Counted from the first letter of the stretch, positions 11,488 through 20,233 are shown. The stretch: DNA of 41,651 nt from Ruminococcus sp. AM36-2AA (GCF_003461955.1 NZ_QTYB01000018.1:22423-64073), one strand, 5' to 3'. Notes: generated by a model from the letters alone, not told the origin. A program made the numbers and translations.

Positions 11488-12786
11488 ATGTTTGGGAAAA
11501 AAATTGCGGCGATATTATCAACAGTAATGATCATAACAGGGGCCTGTGTACCTTCTGTGGTTGTGCATGCACAGACTGGTTATGCGGCTGATCATACACA
11601 GGAAGCATCGGCAGCAGGCACGCAGAGCACTGCAAAACTTGTTGCGAAAGGATCCTGCGGAAGCAATGCCACTTACCGGCTGTATTCCAATGGAAATCTT
11701 CAGATACAGGGAAAAGGGGAAGTTAAAGTTACCGATGATTTTTCATACAGATCCGAAACGATAAAAACGGTAACAGTTGCATCCGGGATCACGGGAATCG
11801 GTGACAGAACTTTTTCAAACTGTAAAAATCTGAAGAGAATTTCATTGCCGGGAACTTTGCGGAGTATCGGCGTTCGGGCATTTGGTGATACTTCGATCAC
11901 CAGCATCAAGCTTCCGAATGGACTGAAAAGCATTGGCGCATATGCTTTTTACCAGAGTAAAATTACGAGCCTGGATATACCGAAAACAGTGACAAAAATT
12001 GAGGAATATGCTTTCAGTTACTGTAGCAGTCTGGAATCTGTCAGTATTCCGGGAAGTGTAAAAACATTACCGGAATCGTTGTTTGAGGCAGATATGAAAC
12101 TGAAAAAAGTTACTTTGGGACAGGGCGTTTCCAGGATAGAACGAGCTGCTTTTCGGCATTGTGGTTTGACAGGAATAAGTTTTCCTGACAGTGTTACGCT
12201 TATTGATGAGAGTGCGTTCTCTCTTTGTTCAGATCTCAGAAAAGTGACGTTACCGAAGAAGCTTACAGAGATTGGGAACGGTGCATTCGGTAACTGTCGA
12301 AAACTGGGGAATATTACGATACCCGCCAGCGTGAAAAAGATCAGAAGCAATGCTTTTTATGATTGCCAGGCAATGAAAAAGATTACGATCCTAAACAGTA
12401 AAACAGTGATAGAAAAAGAAGCGATCGGCTATAATTTCAATAGTGGAAAAAATAAAACTTTTGTCATTGCCGGAAAAAAGAGTTCTACTGCTCAGACTTA
12501 CGCAAAGAAAAATGGGTTCCGTTTTTTGAACAATACTGCCGCAGTAAGGACCGCAAAGATGACCGGCGTGCCCAAAACAAAAACCATACTTCGTGGAAAA
12601 ACATACACGATCCAGGCAGTGACCGTGCCGTATTACAGCGACGAGAAGATTCTTTTCCGTTCCTCGGATCGCAGGATCGCTACGGTAAATTCCAAAGGTG
12701 TTGTAAAGGGAATCCGAAAAGGGACGGCCGTGATCACCGTGCAGAGCGGAGCAAAAAAACTGACCTGTAAGGTAACGGTTAAATAA
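11488..12786 (+). CDS. Secreted BspA-like leucine-rich-repeat protein with C-terminal Ig-like (Big2) domain
   Basis: A signal peptide (residues about 1-30, cleavage near VVVHA) is followed by a short linker. Then come about nine LRR_5 repeats of 22-23 residues with the pattern I(G/E)xxAFxxCxxLxxIxIPxSV (residues about 85-330). The last 75 residues form a bacterial Ig-like Big2 domain (ILRGKTYTIQ, ATVNSKGVVKGIRKGTAVIT). Proteins of this kind are surface or secreted adhesins or protein-binding modules in gut bacteria. No LPXTG or transmembrane anchor is visible, so it may be released. AGGGAGGAAG precedes the ATG. The gene is bracketed by inverted copies of one dispersed repeat and ended by a terminator at 12858. 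Confidence 0.85.
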   Translation: MFGKKIAAILSTVMIITGACVPSVVVHAQTGYAADHTQEASAAGTQSTAKLVAKGSCGSNATYRLYSNGNLQIQGKGEVKVTDDFSYRSETIKTVTVASGITGIGDRTFSNCKNLKRISLPGTLRSIGVRAFGDTSITSIKLPNGLKSIGAYAFYQSKITSLDIPKTVTKIEEYAFSYCSSLESVSIPGSVKTLPESLFEADMKLKKVTLGQGVSRIERAAFRHCGLTGISFPDSVTLIDESAFSLCSDLRKVTLPKKLTEIGNGAFGNCRKLGNITIPASVKKIRSNAFYDCQAMKKITILNSKTVIEKEAIGYNFNSGKNKTFVIAGKKSSTAQTYAKKNGFRFLNNTAAVRTAKMTGVPKTKTILRGKTYTIQAVTVPYYSDEKILFRSSDRRIATVNSKGVVKGIRKGTAVITVQSGAKKLTCKVTVK

Positions 12787-12790
12787 TTCA

Positions 12791-12810
12791 AGGGATATTA
12801 GCAATCCGCA
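12791..12810 (-). repeat. Dispersed intergenic palindromic repeat, copy B (inverted)
   Basis: Read on the minus strand it gives AATGCGGATTGCTAATATCC, preceded by TATGAGCAA. It matches copy A at 11385 and the units at 19136-19287. With copy A it brackets the BspA-like gene in opposite orientation. Confidence 0.6.
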
Positions 12811-12857
12811 TTTGTTATTTGCTCATAGTTATATCTTATATATTTGAGCACGCAAAA

Positions 12858-12905
12858 CAGACTGGAGCTTGATAAGAATATATATCAGGTTCTCAGTCTG
12901 TTTTT
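12858..12905 (+). terminator. Intrinsic terminator after the BspA-like gene
   Basis: CAGACTG/CAGTCTG arms with further inner pairing (TTGATA/TATCA) are followed by TTTTT. Confidence 0.8.
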
Positions 12906-12938
12906 GTATGTCTGGAGAATTATGTCGAAAAAATTTCA

Positions 12939-12968
12939 TTGCAGAATAATGATATAAAAGCGTATAAT
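12939..12968 (+). promoter_or_regulatory. Promoter for the MNT/HEPN pair
   Basis: TTGCAG (12939-12944) and TATAAT (12963-12968) are separated by 18 bp. The placement is right for a short leader to ATG 13031. Confidence 0.6.
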
Positions 12969-13030
12969 TAAATGGAAGAAATAGTGGTTATCGAATAAAG
13001 ATGTTTTATCAGATAGAAGGGGGCGGGATT

Positions 13031-13372
13031 ATGCCGGTATCGATGAAGACATTGTTGGAACAATACACAAAAATATTACAGAAAATATATGGGAAACATT
13101 TGAAAAGTGTTATTTTATACGGCTCATATGCCAGAGGAGATTATAGAGAAGATTCTGATATCGATATTATGATTCTCCTTGATCTGTCTGATATAGATAT
13201 TAAACAGTATCGTCATGAATTGGCAGGAGAAACTTTTGATTTTAATATGGATCATGATCTTGATATTAAGCCAATTGCAAAAAGTGAAAAACATTTTCTG
13301 AATTGGGTTGATGTTTATCCATTTTATGCAAATGTAAAGAAAGAGGGGGTAAAATTATTTGATGCAGCCTGA
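13031..13372 (+). CDS. mntA: MNT-type nucleotidyltransferase antitoxin of a HEPN/MNT module
   Basis: In this family the antitoxin neutralises its HEPN partner by transferring AMP groups to it. The 113-residue product has the minimal nucleotidyltransferase motif GSX10DXD: G31-S32, then D43 and D45 in GSYARGDYREDSDID. ATG 13031 is chosen because AAGGGGG precedes it; a frame open from 13001 lacks one. It overlaps the next gene by 11 nt, the usual tight coupling of this pair. The module stands alone between a terminator and the LacI gene. Confidence 0.88.
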   Translation: MPVSMKTLLEQYTKILQKIYGKHLKSVILYGSYARGDYREDSDIDIMILLDLSDIDIKQYRHELAGETFDFNMDHDLDIKPIAKSEKHFLNWVDVYPFYANVKKEGVKLFDAA

Positions 13373-13784
13373 TGAAAAAGGAACGCAGAAAGATCTTATT
13401 TTTTATCGGATTGAAACTGCCCAAAGTGATATTAAAGCTGCGGAAATTCTTTTGAATGCAAAAGAATTTCGAGGTGCTAATAATCGGGCATATTATGGTA
13501 TTTATCATGCAATTTCAGCAATACATGCACTAGATGGAAATGCATATAAACGTCATAAAGATGCATTAGCAAATTTCAATAAGAATTATATTAAAACAGA
13601 GATTTTTCCCAGAAAACTTGGACGAAAAATCGTAGAAGCAGAAGAAATCAGACATGCCAGCGATTATGATGATTTTTATATTGCAACAAGAGAAGAAGCA
13701 GAAGAACAGATAGAAACGGGTAAACAATTATTGGAATTGATAGAAGAATATATCAAAAGAAAATTAAAGGACAATAATAAGTGA
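13362..13784 (+). CDS. hepT: HEPN-domain toxin of a HEPN/MNT module
   Basis: HEPN proteins of this type act as RNases or tRNA-targeting toxins. The 140-residue all-helical product has the HEPN active-site pattern R-X4-6-H at R42-H49 (RAYYGIYH), inside the conserved helix NNRAYYGIYHAISAI. The C-terminal half is helical and charged. It starts within the end of the nucleotidyltransferase gene and is followed by a strong terminator, so the pair forms its own operon. The target cannot be told from the sequence. Confidence 0.85.
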   Translation: MQPDEKGTQKDLIFYRIETAQSDIKAAEILLNAKEFRGANNRAYYGIYHAISAIHALDGNAYKRHKDALANFNKNYIKTEIFPRKLGRKIVEAEEIRHASDYDDFYIATREEAEEQIETGKQLLELIEEYIKRKLKDNNK

Positions 13785-13794
13785 TGATCGCAAA

Positions 13795-13833
13795 AAATAC
13801 CTTCCACAGTAACTCTGTGTAAGGTATTTTTTT
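13795..13833 (+). terminator. Intrinsic terminator after the toxin gene
   Basis: The stem AATACCTT/AAGGTATT is extended by CACAG/CTGTG and followed by a run of T. Confidence 0.9.
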
Positions 13834-13837
13834 GTAG

Positions 13838-13884
13838 TGCGCCTTGCGTGGTAATGTAATGCTAAATGAGATGGGCAAGGCGCA
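13838..13884. repeat. 10-bp perfect inverted repeat between toxin and LacI genes
   Basis: The arms TGCGCCTTGC (13838-13847) and GCAAGGCGCA (13875-13884) are separated by 27 nt. There is no T run on either side, so it is not an obvious terminator. Role unknown. Confidence 0.6.
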
Positions 13885-13920
13885 GAATTCGGGTGGTCTA
13901 CTGGAAGATGCAGCAAAAAA

Positions 13921-13934
13921 AGAATACGTTTTCA
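13921..13934 (+). promoter_or_regulatory. Operator-like site upstream of the LacI-family gene
   Basis: AGAATACGTTTTCA matches the perfect palindrome TGAAAACGTTTTCA at 15228 in 12 of 14 positions. It lies 10 bp before the -35 box of the regulator's promoter, which would suit autoregulation. Confidence 0.5.
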
Positions 13935-13944
13935 CAAAATAAGA

Positions 13945-13973
13945 TTGACTTTTTTAAAAACTCTTATTATCAT
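13945..13973 (+). promoter_or_regulatory. Promoter of the LacI-family gene
   Basis: TTGACT (13945-13950) and TATCAT (13968-13973) are separated by 17 bp. This implies a leader of about 110 nt to ATG 14096. Confidence 0.6.
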
Positions 13974-14095
13974 ATAAAACATATTTAATTACTATGAAAT
14001 AAGGAATAATAAAAAGTTCTGTTACACAGATGACGTTGAGCAGCTTACAGGACTGGCAGCGGGCAGACTTTTTTTTAGAGGGAGGGGACGGGTAC

Positions 14096-15172
14096 ATGTC
14101 CATCAAGAAGATTGCAGAAAAGGCAGGGGTTTCACCGGCGACGGTTTCCAGAGTTTTGAATAATCCCAATTATAAATGTTCTGTTTCCGGACTCCGGGAT
14201 AAGATATGGAAAACAGCCATCGAGATGAATTATGTGCCAAATGAGGCGGCCCGGAATCTGAAAAGAGGTGTTTCCGCGAAGCAGGAGAAAACCTGGTACA
14301 TCAATATTCTGATGACAAGAACCGATTCTTCCACCACCGATCCGTTTTTTGCGGAGCTTCTCCGGGTGATCGAAAGTGAGATCCATGATAAAAACTGCAT
14401 CCTTTCCAAAGTATGGTATATGTCGGTATTTTCTGATGACCGGAAGTGCCGTAGGGAGAATCTGGACCGGCTGGTTGATGGAATGTATGGCGAGGTAGAC
14501 GGGAAGAGGGACGGACTGATCATCATAGGCAGATGTAATAAGGAAGCCCTGAAAAAACTGAATAAGAAATATAAGAGCGTGGTGTCGGTGAACCGGAATT
14601 CCACCAATTATGAAGTGGATGAAGTCCTTTGCGATGGAAAAAAGATCGCGTCAGCGGCAGTGGAATATCTGATTTCCCTGGGGCATAAAAATATCGGATA
14701 TATTGGTCAGTGCCACAGCGAAGACCGGTACAATGGATATCTGGAAACCCTGAAGAAGCATGATCTGGATGTGATTCCTGAGTATGTTATTGAGACGAAA
14801 CAGACAGAGGCCGAAGGATATGAGGCCATGGAAAAATTCTTCCAGTCGGACGACATGCCAACCGGAATCTATTGCGCCAATGATATTTCGGCGATAGGAA
14901 TGCTGAAATGTCTGAATAAATTCCGGAACCGGTATTATATGCCTTCTATCATATCCAGTGATGATATTCAGGAAGCACAGTTTACCAAGCCGATGCTGAC
15001 AACGGTAAGTCTGCCGAAAGAGGATATGGGAAAATTCGCACTGTATCTGCTGCTGGACCGACTGAGAGGCGGACATTCCGGTATTGTCCGGATGGAACTG
15101 GAAGGAAAGCTGGTGATCCGGAACAGTTGCAGCAGTGTGGAGGACAGTATGTGGAGCGATTATTGTATCTGA
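14096..15172 (+). CDS. LacI-family transcriptional regulator
   Basis: The 358-residue protein starts with the LacI helix-turn-helix (IKKIAEKAGVSPATVSRVLNN, residues 3-23) and hinge helix. A periplasmic-binding-protein-like effector domain follows, containing KIASAAVEYLISLGHKNIGYIG, PTGIYCANDISAIGMLKC and the C-terminal TTVSLPKEDMGKFAL. ATG 14096 has GAGGGAGGGG upstream; the 22 codons before it look non-coding. Most relatives sense sugars. Here the gene stands directly before a sulfate-type ABC importer. A perfect LacI-type palindrome lies between them, with related sites before this gene and before a second binding-protein gene, so it probably controls sulfate uptake. The effector is unknown. 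Confidence 0.9.
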   Translation: MSIKKIAEKAGVSPATVSRVLNNPNYKCSVSGLRDKIWKTAIEMNYVPNEAARNLKRGVSAKQEKTWYINILMTRTDSSTTDPFFAELLRVIESEIHDKNCILSKVWYMSVFSDDRKCRRENLDRLVDGMYGEVDGKRDGLIIIGRCNKEALKKLNKKYKSVVSVNRNSTNYEVDEVLCDGKKIASAAVEYLISLGHKNIGYIGQCHSEDRYNGYLETLKKHDLDVIPEYVIETKQTEAEGYEAMEKFFQSDDMPTGIYCANDISAIGMLKCLNKFRNRYYMPSIISSDDIQEAQFTKPMLTTVSLPKEDMGKFALYLLLDRLRGGHSGIVRMELEGKLVIRNSCSSVEDSMWSDYCI

Positions 15173-15227
15173 GGATTGCTGATATGATGAGATATGAAAT
15201 ATTTGCAGCTTTGACAGAATATATGCG

Positions 15228-15241
15228 TGAAAACGTTTTCA
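15228..15241. promoter_or_regulatory. Perfect LacI/CcpA-type operator before the sulfate ABC operon
   Basis: TGAAAACGTTTTCA is a 14-bp perfect palindrome with the central CG typical of LacI-family operators. It also fits the CcpA cre consensus. A TTGACA stands 11 bp upstream, but no good -10 box pairs with it, so the promoter is not assigned. Confidence 0.65.
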
Positions 15242-15290
15242 GATATTCCTATTTAATTAATGGGAATAATATGGTTTAATGTATTCAATC

Positions 15291-15304
15291 AGGATAACGT
15301 TTAC
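15291..15304. promoter_or_regulatory. Second operator-like site before the sulfate ABC operon
   Basis: AGGATAACGTTTACA (core GGATAACGTTTACA) matches the palindrome at 15228 in 11 of 14 positions. The centres are 64 bp apart, about six helical turns, which could allow looping. Confidence 0.4.
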
Positions 15305-15342
15305 AGAAGGTCGCAGCAGTGACAAAAAGGAGTACATAAATC

Positions 15343-16368
15343 ATGAAAAAAAGACGCATCGCAGGTGTCTGTATCGCACTGGCAGCAGTGGTACTGGCAG
15401 GAACTTTTGCAGTATCAGGAAACAATACAAAGGATAAAAATCAGGTAGAGATCATCAATGTGTCCTATGATCCAACCAGAGAATTTTATGAGGAATACAA
15501 CAAGATCTTTGCAGATTACTGGAAAGGGGAAACCGGCCAGAGTGTGGATGTGATCCAGTCTCATGGCGGTTCTGGAAAACAGGCGTTGGAGATTTCCAAC
15601 GGACTTCCGGCAGATGTGGCAACACTTGCCCTGGAATACGACATTGATGCCATCCAGAATGCCGGACTGATCGACAATGGCTGGATTAATGAATATCCGG
15701 ATGACAGTGCTCCTTATACTTCCACCATTGTATTTCTGGTACGGAAGGGAAATCCGAAGAACATCCACGACTGGGATGATCTGACAAAGGATGGTGTGGG
15801 AGTGATTACACCAAACCCGAAAACTTCCGGAGGTGCCCGCTGGAATTACATGGCAGCCTGGGCTTATGCCAATGAGAAATATAACGGCAACGAGATAGAG
15901 ATGAAGGCTTTTATTAAGAAGCTTTACAAAAATGTCCTGGTTCTGGATTCCGGAGCAAGAGGTGCCACCACTTCTTTTGTGGAAAACGGACAGGGTGATG
16001 TGCTGATCGCCTGGGAAAATGAAGCGTTTCTTTCTGTAAGGGACAATCCGGATGATTACGAGATCGTAACACCGAGCATCAGTATCCTGGCACAGCCGTC
16101 CGTTGCTGTTGTAGATGAAAATGTAAAAAAACACGATAACGCAGATGCCGCAAAAGCTTATCTGAAATATCTGTATTCCGATGAAGCGCAGGAGCTGATC
16201 GCTGAGAATTATTACAGACCGGTCAATCAGACCATCTTGAAAAAACATGCAGATACTTTTAACCTGAGTGTGAAGCTGACTACTATCAAAGATTTCGGCG
16301 GATGGGATGCAGTACAGAAGAAACATTTTGCGGACGGTGGAGTGTTTGATGAGATTTATGAAGAGTAA
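15343..16368 (+). CDS. Sulfate-type ABC transporter substrate-binding protein (first copy)
   Basis: This is the extracellular receptor of a sulfate/thiosulfate importer (CysP/Sbp family). The 341-residue protein has the family blocks [50 protein letters not shown] and [25 protein letters not shown], which form the anion site. The N-terminus is a hydrophobic segment where LAGT stands where a lipobox would need LAGC. It therefore may not be lipidated and may instead be held by an uncleaved anchor. It is followed at 37 nt by cysT. A very similar solitary gene lies at 27004. Two operator-like sites lie upstream. Confidence 0.93.
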   Translation: MKKRRIAGVCIALAAVVLAGTFAVSGNNTKDKNQVEIINVSYDPTREFYEEYNKIFADYWKGETGQSVDVIQSHGGSGKQALEISNGLPADVATLALEYDIDAIQNAGLIDNGWINEYPDDSAPYTSTIVFLVRKGNPKNIHDWDDLTKDGVGVITPNPKTSGGARWNYMAAWAYANEKYNGNEIEMKAFIKKLYKNVLVLDSGARGATTSFVENGQGDVLIAWENEAFLSVRDNPDDYEIVTPSISILAQPSVAVVDENVKKHDNADAAKAYLKYLYSDEAQELIAENYYRPVNQTILKKHADTFNLSVKLTTIKDFGGWDAVQKKHFADGGVFDEIYEE

Positions 16369-16405
16369 AAAAGCATAGCGGATACAGAAAAGAGGGGAGA
16401 CAGAA

Positions 16406-17245
16406 ATGAAGAAACAACAGAGTAAACGGGTGATATCAGGCTTTGGACTGACAATGGGAGTGACTTTGGCGATGCTGAGTATCGTGGTTCTGATTCCCCT
16501 TGCATCTCTGGCTGTATATTCAGCGCGGCTGGGATTTCGGGAATTTATCCAGGTGATCACGAGACCTCGAGTTTTGTCCGGATTTTACGTAAGTTTTATT
16601 ACCGCATTTGCGGCCACGGTGGTGAATGCCATCATGGGACTGATCCTTGCGTGGGTGCTGGTGCGGTATGATTTTCCGGGAAAAAGGATCATGGATGGAA
16701 TGATCGAGCTGCCTTTTGCGCTGCCAACTGCGGTTGCCGGTATCTCGCTGACATCACTGACATCCGACAAAGGACTGGTGGGAAGCTTTTTTGCAAAGTT
16801 CGGGATCAAGATCGCGTATACCAGGATCGGTATCACGGTAGCTCTGATCTTTGTGGGGATTCCTTTTGTAGTCCGGGCCATTCAGCCGGTGCTGGAAAAA
16901 CTGGACGGTTCCTATGAGGAGGCGGCCCGTGTCATGGGTGCAAAACCATTCACCATTTTCCGGAGGGTTATCCTTCCAGAGCTTCTTCCGGCAATGCTTT
17001 CCGGAGCGGGACTTGCCCTCGGACGCTGCCTGGGAGAGTACGGAAGTGTTGTTTTTATCGCAGGAAACAAACCTTATTATACAGAGATCACGCCGCTGAT
17101 CATCATGTCAAAACTTCAGGAGTTTGACTACGAAAGTGCAACATCTATCGCGCTGGTTACACTGGCGGTATCGTTTTTGATCCTGTTTGGCGTGAATCTG
17201 GTGCAGGCAAGAAATACGAAACGAATCAGAGGGAGGGACGCATAA
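16406..17245 (+). CDS. cysT: Sulfate ABC transporter permease CysT
   Basis: This is one of the two membrane subunits of the sulfate/thiosulfate importer. The 279-residue protein has about six membrane segments and the permease EAA loop YEEAARVMGAKPFTIFRRVILPELLPAMLSG, which contacts the ATPase. GEYGSVVFI near the C-terminus is typical of CysT. GAGGGGAGA stands before the ATG. Its stop codon overlaps the start of cysW (TAATG). Confidence 0.95.
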   Translation: MKKQQSKRVISGFGLTMGVTLAMLSIVVLIPLASLAVYSARLGFREFIQVITRPRVLSGFYVSFITAFAATVVNAIMGLILAWVLVRYDFPGKRIMDGMIELPFALPTAVAGISLTSLTSDKGLVGSFFAKFGIKIAYTRIGITVALIFVGIPFVVRAIQPVLEKLDGSYEEAARVMGAKPFTIFRRVILPELLPAMLSGAGLALGRCLGEYGSVVFIAGNKPYYTEITPLIIMSKLQEFDYESATSIALVTLAVSFLILFGVNLVQARNTKRIRGRDA

Positions 17246-18081
17246 TGGACGAAAAAAAGAAGCAGGCTTCCGGGCCGGTGAAATGGATCCTCATTGGGAT
17301 TTCCGTGATCTTTCTTTTTGTAATGCTGGTGCTTCCGCTGGTGGTTGTTGTGACCCAGGCGCTGAGTAAAGGCTGGGAGTGCTACGTGCAGGCTGTGACA
17401 GATGAGTATACGCTGAAAGCTCTGGCACTGACCATAGAAGCAACGGTGGCTGCTGTTGTATGCAACACGATCTTCGGCCTGTGTGCAGCGTGGGCAATGA
17501 CCAGATTTCATTTCCGGGGAAAAAAGCTTCTGACGACGCTGATCGACATTCCGGTTACGGTGTCACCGGTCATCGCAGGTCTTATTTATATTCTGGTTTT
17601 TGGAAAGCAGAGCCCGCTTTATTCTGTTCTTGACAAAGCAGGGATCCAGATCGTGTTTGCAGTTCCTGGAATTATCCTGGCAACGATTTTTGTTACATTT
17701 CCATTTGTATCAAGAGAGATCATTCCGGTGCTGGAATCTATAGGGTCCGATGAGGAAGAGGCGGCAGCACTGATGGGAGCAAAAGGCTGGACGATCTTTA
17801 CCAAAGTGACTTTCCCGCATATCAAGTGGGCATTCCTTTATGGCGTTGTGCTGTGTACAGCGAGAGCTATGGGAGAGTTTGGAGCCGTGTCCGTACTGTC
17901 CGGACATCTCCGTGGAAAAACAAATACACTTCCGCTTCATGTGGAAATTCTTTATAACGAATTCCAGTATGTTCCGGCGTTTGCGGTTTCTTCGATCCTG
18001 GTGATCCTGGCGGTGATCCTTCTGATCGCGAGAAATGTTCTGGAACATAAAGGAAAGGGGGAAAAAGGCGATGTACGTTGA
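17245..18081 (+). CDS. cysW: Sulfate ABC transporter permease CysW
   Basis: This is the second membrane subunit of the importer. The 278-residue protein has about six membrane segments, the sequence DIPVTVSPVIAGL typical of the family, and the EAA loop EEEAAALMGAKGWTIFTKVTFPHIK. The family block AMGEFGAVSVLSGHLRG follows. It overlaps both neighbours (1 nt with cysT, 11 nt with cysA), indicating translational coupling. Confidence 0.95.
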   Translation: MDEKKKQASGPVKWILIGISVIFLFVMLVLPLVVVVTQALSKGWECYVQAVTDEYTLKALALTIEATVAAVVCNTIFGLCAAWAMTRFHFRGKKLLTTLIDIPVTVSPVIAGLIYILVFGKQSPLYSVLDKAGIQIVFAVPGIILATIFVTFPFVSREIIPVLESIGSDEEEAAALMGAKGWTIFTKVTFPHIKWAFLYGVVLCTARAMGEFGAVSVLSGHLRGKTNTLPLHVEILYNEFQYVPAFAVSSILVILAVILLIARNVLEHKGKGEKGDVR

Positions 18082-19129
18082 GTTAAAAAATATCAATAAA
18101 ACATATGGGGATTACAAGGCATCGGACAACGTAAGTTTTGGCATCGAAAAAGGTAAGCTGATCGGTCTTCTGGGACCAAGTGGAAGCGGAAAGACGACAA
18201 TCCTCCGTATGATCGCCGGTCTGGAACAGCCGGACAGCGGGGAGATCATCATTGACGGAAGAGTGGTCAATGATGTTCCTGCCAGCGAGCGAGGCATTGG
18301 ATTTGTGTTCCAGAATTATGCCCTTTTCCGGTATATGACGGTGTATGATAATATTGCATTTGGCCTGAAGGTACAGAAGGCGGATAAGAAGTATATCAGA
18401 CAGAGAGTTATGGAACTGGTAGAGCTGATCGGGCTGAAAGGCCTGGAAAAAAGATATCCAAGTCAGCTGTCCGGCGGCCAGAGACAGCGAGTTGCTTTTG
18501 CCCGGGCCCTTGCTCCGAATCCGCAGCTGCTTCTCCTGGATGAGCCTTTTGCTGCCATTGATGCGAAGATCCGTACAGAGCTTCGAAGCTGGCTGAAGGA
18601 TATGATCGAGAAACTGGGAATCACCAGTATTTTCGTTACGCATGACCAGGATGAAGCTATTGAGGTGGCAGATGAGATCATCATTACAAACCGTGGTCGC
18701 ATTGAACAGAAGGGAACGCCGCTGGAAGTTTACCAGAATCCGGATACTGCGTTTACGGCGGGATTTTTCGGACAGACTTCTGTGATCGATAACTATCAGG
18801 TGTTCAATCACTTCGAGGAAGTTCCGGGAGGTGAAAAGGCCATTGTGCGGCCGGAATTTGTAAAAGTGACCAAGAAGAATGAGGAACAGAAATATAAAAG
18901 CTCCGCAACAGAGGGCATCGTAGAACGAGTCGCATTCCGCGGCAGCAGCCTGGAACTGAAAGTTCGTGTAGGAAACACCACACTCAGCGCCAGAAGAAGC
19001 CTTGACGAAGAACCCGTCCGGGAAGGCGAAGTTGTGGATGTTTTCGTACAGAGGATCTTTGTGACGAAAGGAAATGAAGCCGTGTTGCTGCATAATACAG
19101 CTATGGTTGAGGATTGGCTGGTGATATAA
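18071..19129 (+). CDS. cysA: Sulfate ABC transporter ATP-binding protein
   Basis: This cytoplasmic ATPase drives sulfate import. The 352-residue protein has Walker A GPSGSGKT (residues 35-42), a Q-loop, the signature LSGGQRQR, Walker B LLLLDEP and the switch VTHDQDEA. A C-terminal beta domain of about 110 residues (TOBE-like) follows, common in CysA and often regulatory. ATG 18071 is chosen because GGAAAGGGGG precedes it and similarity begins there. It is the last gene of the importer operon and runs into three tandem terminators. Confidence 0.95.
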   Translation: MYVELKNINKTYGDYKASDNVSFGIEKGKLIGLLGPSGSGKTTILRMIAGLEQPDSGEIIIDGRVVNDVPASERGIGFVFQNYALFRYMTVYDNIAFGLKVQKADKKYIRQRVMELVELIGLKGLEKRYPSQLSGGQRQRVAFARALAPNPQLLLLDEPFAAIDAKIRTELRSWLKDMIEKLGITSIFVTHDQDEAIEVADEIIITNRGRIEQKGTPLEVYQNPDTAFTAGFFGQTSVIDNYQVFNHFEEVPGGEKAIVRPEFVKVTKKNEEQKYKSSATEGIVERVAFRGSSLELKVRVGNTTLSARRSLDEEPVREGEVVDVFVQRIFVTKGNEAVLLHNTAMVEDWLVI

Positions 19130-19135
19130 AAAAAT

Positions 19136-19287
19136 GCCGCGGGAGCGGCATTTTTTTATGAGCAAGTAGCGCTAGCGGATTGCGAATATCAGCTGCTGAG
19201 GCCGCGGGAGCGGCATTTTTTTATGAGCAAGTAGCGTTAGCGGATTGCGAATATCATATGATGTGGCCGCGGGAGCGGCATTTTTTT
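19136..19287. terminator. Triplicated bidirectional terminator in a 65-bp tandem repeat
   Basis: GCCGCGGGAGCGGC with a following run of seven T occurs at 19136, 19201 and 19266, exactly 65 bp apart. The first copy also has seven A before it, so it works on either strand. Between hairpins each unit repeats TATGAGCAAGTAGCG, GCGGATTGCGAATATCA and is nearly identical. The array separates convergent genes: cysA ends at 19129 and the hydrolase on the minus strand ends at 19286, inside the last T run. Confidence 0.9.
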
Positions 19288-20233
19288 ATATATGTGAAAT
19301 TTTCACACCGTAATATTCTGCAAGGGAATCTACCAGATCATCACGGATTTTTTTGTGGTCATTTCCATCCAAAGACATAACGCAGGATACCATATGGTGT
19401 TTTTTATCAACGACGCAGTATTGGCCGTAATTGCCGGACAGGATTAGTGTATCTTCCATAGGTCCCATATATATGAAATATCCATAACCATAGCTCTGGT
19501 AATCCGGATGCTCCGTCAGTGGATTGTAAGAATCGATATGTTTCTGACAGGCATCAATCACGAATTTTTTTGGGACGATCTGTTTTCCGTTCAGAGCACC
19601 TTCATGCAGAAGCAGATGCCCAAAACGGGCCAGTTCATCAATCGTCAGATACAGTCCATTAGCTGCCATGCAATGTCCCTGAGGGCAGAGGGTCCAGTCC
19701 GGATTCGGGATGCCAATTGGTTCAAACAGACGATATCGCAGATAATTCAATAAACCGGTTCCGGATTTTTCTTCCAGAAGAACAGACAAAATATAGGAAC
19801 AGAAATTGCTGTACACGAAATGGGTACCTGGTGTATAGGGAAAAGAATCATTCTGGAAAAAATATCTTACCCAGTCTTTTTCTCTGTATCGTTCCGGACC
19901 GTCGCAGAAAAAGAGAGGATCTTTCTGACCGGATGACATCGTAAGCAGATCACGGATCTTTATTTTGTAAAGATTTTCGGAAGGATCAGATGGGAAATAT
20001 TTTTCAAACCAGGGATAAATATATTCATCAAGAGTGATCAGTCCTTCGCGTTCTGCGATACCAGCAGCCATGGCAACAAAAGGCTTGCTGATAGACCATA
20101 TATTTAATCGGGTTTTTACCGGAAAAAGCCTGAATTCTTCTTTTAAAACATCGTTTTTATATATCTGGGCATAGATAATATTGGAATGATGATGTTTAGA
20201 TTTTTCAAGAAAAATATCTAAAATTTCCTGCAT
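19286..20233 (-). CDS. Beta-lactamase-fold serine hydrolase (first of two), cytoplasmic
   Basis: The 315-residue protein is a class C beta-lactamase/PBP-like hydrolase. The nucleophile motif SxxK is S47-ISK50 (NIWSISKPF), the tyrosine motif is YSN (HFVYSNFCSY), and the third motif lies near GNYGQYCVV. There is no signal peptide or membrane anchor, so it is probably intracellular and unlikely to be a cell-wall enzyme or antibiotic-resistance factor. Family members include esterases, amidases and D-aminopeptidases. It lies 21 nt after the RpiR regulator on the same strand, with GGGGGG before its ATG. A close paralogue at 22700 shares NPDWTLCP(Q/K)GH and other blocks. Substrate unknown. Confidence 0.82.
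   Translation of the reverse strand: MQEILDIFLEKSKHHHSNIIYAQIYKNDVLKEEFRLFPVKTRLNIWSISKPFVAMAAGIAEREGLITLDEYIYPWFEKYFPSDPSENLYKIKIRDLLTMSSGQKDPLFFCDGPERYREKDWVRYFFQNDSFPYTPGTHFVYSNFCSYILSVLLEEKSGTGLLNYLRYRLFEPIGIPNPDWTLCPQGHCMAANGLYLTIDELARFGHLLLHEGALNGKQIVPKKFVIDACQKHIDSYNPLTEHPDYQSYGYGYFIYMGPMEDTLILSGNYGQYCVVDKKHHMVSCVMSLDGNDHKKIRDDLVDSLAEYYGVKISHI

Noticed and set aside
15415..16560. Open frame of 381 codons on the minus strand
   Set aside because: Antisense to the first sulfate-binding gene and the start of cysT; no motif or ribosome site.
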